A stretch of DNA of 64,000 nt. It comes from Caulochytrium protostelioides (taxonomy: Eukaryota; Chytridiomycota; Caulochytriomycetes; Caulochytriales; Caulochytriaceae). Position numbers and translations under genes: made by a program. The stretch spans positions 86,214 to 150,213 of the forward strand of contig ML014140.1 in the NCBI GenBank assembly GCA_003615045.1. Reading direction: 5' to 3'. Under the pieces are notes generated by a model. That model was not told the DNA's origin, made no database searches, and saw only the letters and a list, made by a program, of their open reading frames with translations. Positions 59,801-64,000 of this stretch are shown here, one piece after another. Each line of letters begins with the position of its first letter. Position 1 is the first letter of the stretch.

Positions 59801-60192
59801 CCCGGCTGATGGATGATGCGGCGGCCGCTGCGGACGATGCTGCGTTCATGGCGTCGCTGCCGCCGAACCCACCGCCGGTGCAGCTCTTCGACCGGTTTCT
59901 GGGTACTGTGCAGTACGCCGCGCCCGAGATCCTGCGTGGCGAAAAGTACCGTGGCCCTGAAGCCGAGGTGTGGGCCCTCGGGTGCTGCTTGTACATCATG
60001 CTGAGTGGCGAAGTGCCGTTTGTCGCGCCAGCCCAGGCCCTACATGGCACGTTCACGCCCTGCCGATACCCCTTGTCCCCGGCGTGTTTACATCTGCTGG
60101 GGCGGCTTCTGGAGAAGAGCGATCGTCGACGCATCACCATCCTTGAGGTCGTTCAGCACCCGTGGCTGCGTGACTATGTCACGCTCGTCTGA
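56836..60192 (+). CDS. PAS-kinase-like Ser/Thr protein kinase with large inserts
   Basis: A 1118-residue protein. The first ~460 residues are Ala/Ser/Pro/His-rich without a visible PAS domain. The kinase starts at about 461 with LGDELGCGGFGFV and VAVKFVLKRKIPSRGWV, followed by an LPSEIAIL helix. The hinge ends at TEYHGTPW (about 549); then about 230 low-complexity residues are inserted before DLFECIEQHERFTE (about 782). HRDLKDENCLVD (Asp near 821) and VDFGSAAPY (839-841) follow. A second insert of about 170 residues precedes FLGTVQYAAPEIL (about 1023), and RGPEAEVWALGCCLYIML completes the C-lobe. DLFE-x-IE, HRDLKDEN, DFGSA and RGPE-x-E-x-W together point to the PAS kinase (PASK/Psk) group, which couples nutrient state to glycogen and cell-wall glucan synthesis. 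The ATG at 56836 is the first in frame. Single exon. Confidence 0.88.
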   Translation: MSAAVSAEDNHGAAITAVATSALAAATTPPAAATTMSATPRFYRGPVSGRLAPSSHYLGSPLVADMNVSISMSPVDGTASPGASAWSLPSPSPSSAELSHPLPPHIIACHSSKSACQSAPSPALSPSSLSACPARSQATAAAMDDHHNPTPARVTKPPRPPPIQIGMPVAAAASVAATSATSAAAAVRGAISGLFSSSAPTNAFLSSPVSSPASSHTHHGSHHHQQAAYPPTPAQMQAQATAQAQAAALRSMPPPAASSASVMRGKYGPEAGTGYSSSHGPSAPAPPSDVRDADQPTHHPGQAHAALSPPCPHSHSHSHPYPSPHAQQAHPAGHANLAPVSRPGLPRAGVSHTAAMPPTVRPALGRPAQLHASHSQQPPQPPHPQHNHQPPLPPHAAAHTAMASSPSSSANAAMVAAASRAAQHPLHHANGPVSQVGSGKFSCVSERYLHDYTLDAAFTAQYLLGDELGCGGFGFVCSAIHRRSGVEVAVKFVLKRKIPSRGWVFDPLYRGGNALPSEIAILRRLSHDNIVRFLDFYEDAVFFYVVTEYHGTPWATSGPTGLAGGAHPSPLAAASHLDAPPPSASSPSSHPPPMSHLPGTSAVPHASHLHPPTTMAAPAFTFNQDGLPTPIAHSPLLMTHSPPPLSAGPGSSLSLSSSSGSFPVGGLGAAMGTAHASRPPPPKTLAAMRAMSSTAIAGHHDAGAATSGPMLVDRPPRAQANGPAPPPLTRFGSEPMLAVDPASKTARLNAVPLMSPRVASLQALDRPSLSQAIPCRRRSSCDLFECIEQHERFTEMQAQRVFGQIVSAIYHLHSRGYVHRDLKDENCLVDRTFTVKLVDFGSAAPYTPKRGAEWEHIKRTALADRQRARARALEATRARRHARHLQRQQQQQQDEAFPMDLEWELGPGMDVTSPPGPMLDPFTPLESVPAPASSTPVPASAQAPTWSSHAEAQGASAGPLDPPGPSAQAAHDVHMTAADSDREDEAEEARLMDDAAAAADDAAFMASLPPNPPPVQLFDRFLGTVQYAAPEILRGEKYRGPEAEVWALGCCLYIMLSGEVPFVAPAQALHGTFTPCRYPLSPACLHLLGRLLEKSDRRRITILEVVQHPWLRDYVTLV

Positions 60193-60724
60193 GTCCTGTT
60201 TTCTTTTTGATAGCGCTCGTGAATTTCATGAAGTTACATGTCGGAAATCGTTTGGGGGAAGCATCAGGATGGGCTGCTATAGATCCGACGTGCGAAGGGT
60301 TCCCATCACACGCGTCGCAGCTTCATCCCAATCGGCGTGACACGGCATGGCGTCGCCGCCATGGGCCGGTCCGTCCCATCGGCCGCGTCCAGCACCTCTC
60401 CCGGTGGGCCGACGTCTATCTCCCCACGTTCGAGCGCGTGCAGCAGCCGCGGGTCGAAGCGACGTTCATGGGGCTGGTCGGTCGTCGCAACGAGGCGCCG
60501 CGGCGTCGCTAGTTCTTGATCGCGTTGCATGCTTCCGGTTGCTCCGGGGCCGCGCAGGGCGGTCCCACACGCGAAAGCCTGCCGCCGCCCCATGACGACG
60601 GCAGCGACCGCCACCGCTGCGCCACGTGGCGGTCACCCCTTGCTTCGACCGGTCTTTCGTCGGAAACGAGGGGCCCGCATAGCGGAGGCCGCAGACGCCT
60701 TGGAAGCCGCGGGCGCCTAGGAGA
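60193..60724. other. Intergenic DNA downstream of the kinase gene
   Basis: Begins with a short T-rich stretch (60196-60240) suited to a 3' UTR, then GC-rich DNA up to the Fanzor fragment. No gene seen. Confidence 0.5.
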
Positions 60725-61118
60725 CCATGGGCGCCACGGGGCCGAACCAACAGTATGGCCATAGAGCGGCCCGACGGCCAGGTCGTCAGCTGGAAGTTGA
60801 GTCGAAAGCCGTACTCTGTGGAAGCCGGCATGAAAGCCGCCCGAAAGCAGTCAGAGACGTGGCAGCGCCATTTGAAACAGTCCGGGGTGGGCTCCAAGGT
60901 CACTGCGCTCGACGCGCACCACCGCTTCCTGGAGGTGTGGCTCGCCACGTACAAGCCGCTGTGAGCCGAGTTCCTGAAGCCGCGATGGGCACGCCCGCGC
61001 CTGCGACGCTACCGAGGCCAGTAGCGCGTGTTTGCCAAGTTCATGAACCGCGTCGCCAAGGAGGCGGCCACGGAGATGGCGCCCCTCGTCGCTGAAGTGG
61101 TGGTCGCCTATGGGGCTT
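60725..61118 (+). mobile_element. Fanzor element fragment, copy C (RuvC-I to middle part)
   Basis: Plus-strand fragment of the same element as copy A. It matches from the RuvC-I region (degenerate; the GRTN phrase is out of frame) through GQVVSWKLSRKPY, GMKAARKQSETWQ, LDAHHRFLEVWLATY and AEFLKPRWA to FMNRVAKEAATEMAPLVAEV and VVAYGASKL. Similarity to copy A then stops abruptly at about 61118. The FRTT and NRDLNAALNI tail is absent, and the frame continues for about 80 unrelated residues to 61366. Two in-frame stops interrupt the homologous part (after LATYKPL and near 61021). Some residues that are stops in copy A (VAKEAATE, AYGASK) are intact here, so the two copies decayed independently. Confidence 0.7.
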
Positions 61119-62267
61119 CGAAGCTTCCACGATCTTTTCTGTTCCAGAGATCGTTCCATACGGCTCTGGAAATGTCCGACTTCATCGGTTCGATGACACT
61201 CGATTTCACGCCCGTACGAAACTCGAGGAGGGGCGCTCCGCGCCCCCAGCCCCACTCCCCGCGCCTTCAGGCCGAGTGTTTGGTAGCGCCACTGGATCGC
61301 GACCATTTCGCGGCGGCGAAGGCAGCGAAGGCAGAAAAAGACAATAAAAAAAGACAGCGGCGATGACACTTCGTGACTCGCAGATTACCCGGCGACGACG
61401 CCATCATCGTTGTTGGCACCCGAGTCATCCGCTTGCATGTTGTCTGCGAGCCCATACCTTACAGAAGGTGAACGGCCGTCGTCGATCCGTCGATGCCTCG
61501 CCAGGAGGCGTTTCGCGGGATAGTCATCATGCGTGATCGCTGCATATAGTCGCCATGCCCCGCATTGCTGCCACAGAGAGACGGAGAGTATGGCCGCGAG
61601 AGCGAGGCAACCAAAAGGTGAAGCGGATGGAAGGCACGGAGAGCAGCGATCGCCCCATTTTTGTCGTCTCCCGCCGGCGGCCCAAAGTCATGTGCGCCCG
61701 TTCAGCACGACAAACGATCAATTTTTCTTACTGATTTCTTACTGATTCTAGAACCCAGCAGGCGCCGAGACAAACGCCCGCGCGCTCAACACAACTGTGA
61801 TGCACAACTGTTAGCTCGTTCCCGGATGACAGACGTAGTAACGGCGGCCGGGTTGGGGTGGGGTTAGTGTAACGGTGAAGTCCGGTGGTTCTCGATGAGG
61901 CGTACCAGTCACCAAGGACGCCTCATGGCAGCCTGAGTCGACGGAATACACCGAGCCAAAGACTGGACTTCAACAGCACACACGGCGCACGACCGTAATC
62001 CCAGGAGCACCCGACAAGATTTTCGTAATGTTGTTGACGAGCATTTGCCTACATTAATCACGGATGGTCGCGCCTTCATAACAATTTCACAATTTGGAAA
62101 TTAATAAAGTATGGTTTCAAACACATGATCTTCAAGGGCTTTGAGTATGCCATCTCATCAATACTCAGGCCAGCCCGCACATTCATCATTGACCAGACTT
62201 ATCCAACCATACCCCGGTAGCACACGTTACTTTTGTTATCCGACTTGTTACCCTTATACCCACCACC
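61119..62267. other. Intergenic DNA, GC falls towards the right
   Basis: No gene recognised. Composition changes from GC-rich to near-balanced after about 61700, with AT-rich patches at 61710-61745 and 62080-62120 (TTAATAAAGTATGG). It is probably the promoter region of the vWA gene. Confidence 0.5.
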
Positions 62268-63665
62268 ATGCCACTCCTTCATGTGCTTTTAGGGGGGCTT
62301 TTGCTCCCCTACGCCGTGATGGGTGCCATGACACTCGTTACCGACTACACAACGGTCGCAAATACATCATTTTACAAGATGGCACCTGCTTGCGGTCTTT
62401 GTCCCAAGATTGAAGTCACGCAAGAAACTTACACGACGTCAGCCAATCCATCATGGACCTCGCTCAACCTGGATTGCAGCGGCACGGGCCAGACAGCCGT
62501 GGACTACCTCTTCATCATTGACATGTCGAAGAGTATGAAACTTTATGCATCGGGTCTCCTCGCGATCAACAGTTTCATTTCGGATATTGCGGCCAATGGC
62601 CCGACCGACCCGCTTTTCTCTGTCGTGGTGTTTGGTGGCCCACCCCGACTGATTATGGCGCCGTCGAGCGATACGACACTGTTGACTAATGCCTTCACGT
62701 ATGCTACAACCTCGAGCAATGTGGCTTCCGGCCACGAAGCCGTATTGGAGGCTATTCGCATTTCGCTAGGCAGCAACCCCATGTCACCCTCTGCAGGATT
62801 CGCCGCTGCTTGTCTGACCGGCGGGGCCTGCTCCTTTTCATGGCGTGCTGGTGCGACGCGCTCGATTATCGCGCTCACTGACGAAGACAGCGATCTGCCG
62901 ACGCTGCCGGCCAATCGGAATGCCAAACAGCTCAGCGGCGGCATGACGTCGCTCTGTTCGATGCTGACATCCACGAGCTACGCTGGATTTTGCTCCGACA
63001 CGGCCGCCATCGAGCCGTCTTGGGATGGCCCCAAGCAGTTGTGGCGAGGCAGTATTTACACGGAGGATGACCGTACCACCCCGAACTCCAAGCAAATATT
63101 CCGCTCGGGTCCTGAACGGTGCTCTCTCTCCGCTGCCTACCAAGAAGAGGTTTTGCAGACGGCACGTATGATCGTCCGCGGAAACGCCATGGTCACCCTG
63201 CTGATGCTGCCTTGGAAGAGCAACAACCCCTACCAACCGCGTTCTCAATGGGATGATGACAATCCTGTTTTCTTGTTGGGCGACTCTGATCCCGTGCAGG
63301 ACGACAACACCGCTGTTTGGCAGTTTGGACACCCCGATTACGCTGTTATGCAAAACGAGTTCAGCGCGATGGTGTACAATAAGGATGCATCCATCGGCGA
63401 GCACTGGCGACACAATCTTTCGGGGTCGTTGACTGCTCTCGTGCTCTCCGGCGGTGGCTACGCCCGAACTCTGGATATGGAAACTTACATGGAGACAAGC
63501 AGTAATGCACAAATTGCGTGGAAGGCAATCGCCAAGATTCCTCGACAGTGTAAGCCGCTTACAGCTTATTATCCAACAACCAACCCCGCTTGCGACTGCT
63601 CGATGGATGATCCGACGATAGGTACTACGACCACGACGACAACCACGACCACGACAACAACAACA

Positions 63666-63697
<32 letters not shown>

Positions 63698-64000
63698 AAC
63701 CACAACGACTCCTACTACTACGACTACTACGACTACTACGACCACGCCTACTACGACGACGACGACGACCACAACCACCACAACAACTACAACGACAACA
63801 ACGACAACAACGCCTACGACGACGACGACGACCACGACCACTACTACTCCTACTACGACGACGACGACGACCACAACTACTCCTACTCCTACGACGACGA
63901 CGACGACGACCACCACCACGACGACCACCACCACCACAACTACCCCAACGACGACGACGACGACCACCACCACCACCACGACGACAACAACTACCCCAAC
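62268..64000 (+). CDS. Secreted vWA-domain protein with polythreonine stalk (partial, runs off the right edge)
   Basis: The 5' part of a gene, 577 codons visible with no stop. The ATG lies in a CCCACCACCATGCC context and starts a clear signal peptide (MPLLHVLLGGLLLPYAVMGA). A short Cys-containing segment (APACGLCPKIEVTQ) precedes a von Willebrand factor A domain with the metal-binding motif DMSKS (Asp85, Ser87, Ser89) and a second-strand IALTDEDSD (about 200-208). Scattered Cys residues suggest disulphides. After CDCSMDDPTIG (about 438-448) the protein becomes almost pure Thr with occasional Pro, up to the window edge, a mucin-like O-glycosylated stalk. It is likely a surface or secreted adhesion protein. 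Codon use is clearly less GC-rich than in the other genes. Orthology not determined. Confidence 0.85.
63618..64000 (+). repeat. ACG/ACC/ACA/ACT trinucleotide tract coding for polythreonine
   Basis: About 380 bases, continuing past the window, of codons that are nearly all Thr, with isolated Pro codons (CCT, CCA) spaced roughly every 8-20 residues. Synonymous third positions vary, so it has been maintained at the protein level rather than being a pure microsatellite. Confidence 0.9.

Noticed and set aside
60851-61369. 172-codon minus-strand frame, similar to a plus-strand frame at 1415-1984
   Set aside because: Both are antisense shadows of the Fanzor coding strand; their similarity to each other reflects the shared element, not a second gene.
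63569-63979. Polyvaline minus-strand frame
   Set aside because: Antisense of the polythreonine tract of the vWA gene.

Overview
The window looks like GC-rich nuclear DNA of a zoosporic (chytrid-like) fungus. Typical fungal genes are present: an SNZ-type vitamin B6 synthase, a Mup1/LAT-type amino-acid permease, two Slt2/Mpk1-type MAP kinases, SPT3, NPR3 and a chitin-synthase-family membrane protein. Alongside them sits a homologue of the axonemal protein AXDND1, which points to a fungus that still makes flagellated spores. The species is not established; an early-diverging high-GC lineage such as Caulochytrium would fit but is only a guess. Genes have at most one intron, always near the 5' end, 179-257 bp long and with a GTAAG donor.

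Layout. 1-2.9 kb: gene-poor DNA with a decayed Fanzor (TnpB-like) element. 2.9-8.8 kb: YJU2 (+) facing an AP-1/AP-2 beta adaptin (-), with a second Fanzor fragment between them. 11.2-15 kb: ubiquitin-L40 fusion (+) facing NPR3 (-). 15.6-23.4 kb: AXDND1-like, SNZ1 and the permease, all on the minus strand. 23.4-28.0 kb: no gene seen. 28.0-31.1 kb: two unrecognised low-complexity proteins, convergent. 34.2-39.2 kb: tandem Slt2-type MAPK genes sharing an intron position. 40.6-48.1 kb: a cytosolic 5'-nucleotidase-like phosphoesterase (+) facing a long chitin-synthase-like protein (-) whose usual catalytic motifs are not present. 49.8-50.9 kb: SPT3. 50.9-56.8 kb: gene-free, with several pentanucleotide satellites. 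56.8-60.2 kb: a PAS-kinase-like Ser/Thr kinase with two very large insertions. 60.7-61.1 kb: a third Fanzor fragment. 62.3 kb to the right edge: the 5' part of a secreted von Willebrand A-domain protein with a polythreonine stalk, in DNA visibly less GC-rich than the rest.

The genes do not form one pathway. Two themes recur. NPR3 (SEACIT/GATOR1), the permease, SNZ1 and the PAS-kinase-like protein relate to nutrient sensing and metabolism. The MAPK pair and the chitin-synthase-like protein relate to the cell wall. The most unusual contents are the three dispersed Fanzor relics, the apparently non-catalytic chitin-synthase relative, the MAPK tandem duplication and the vWA/polythreonine surface protein.
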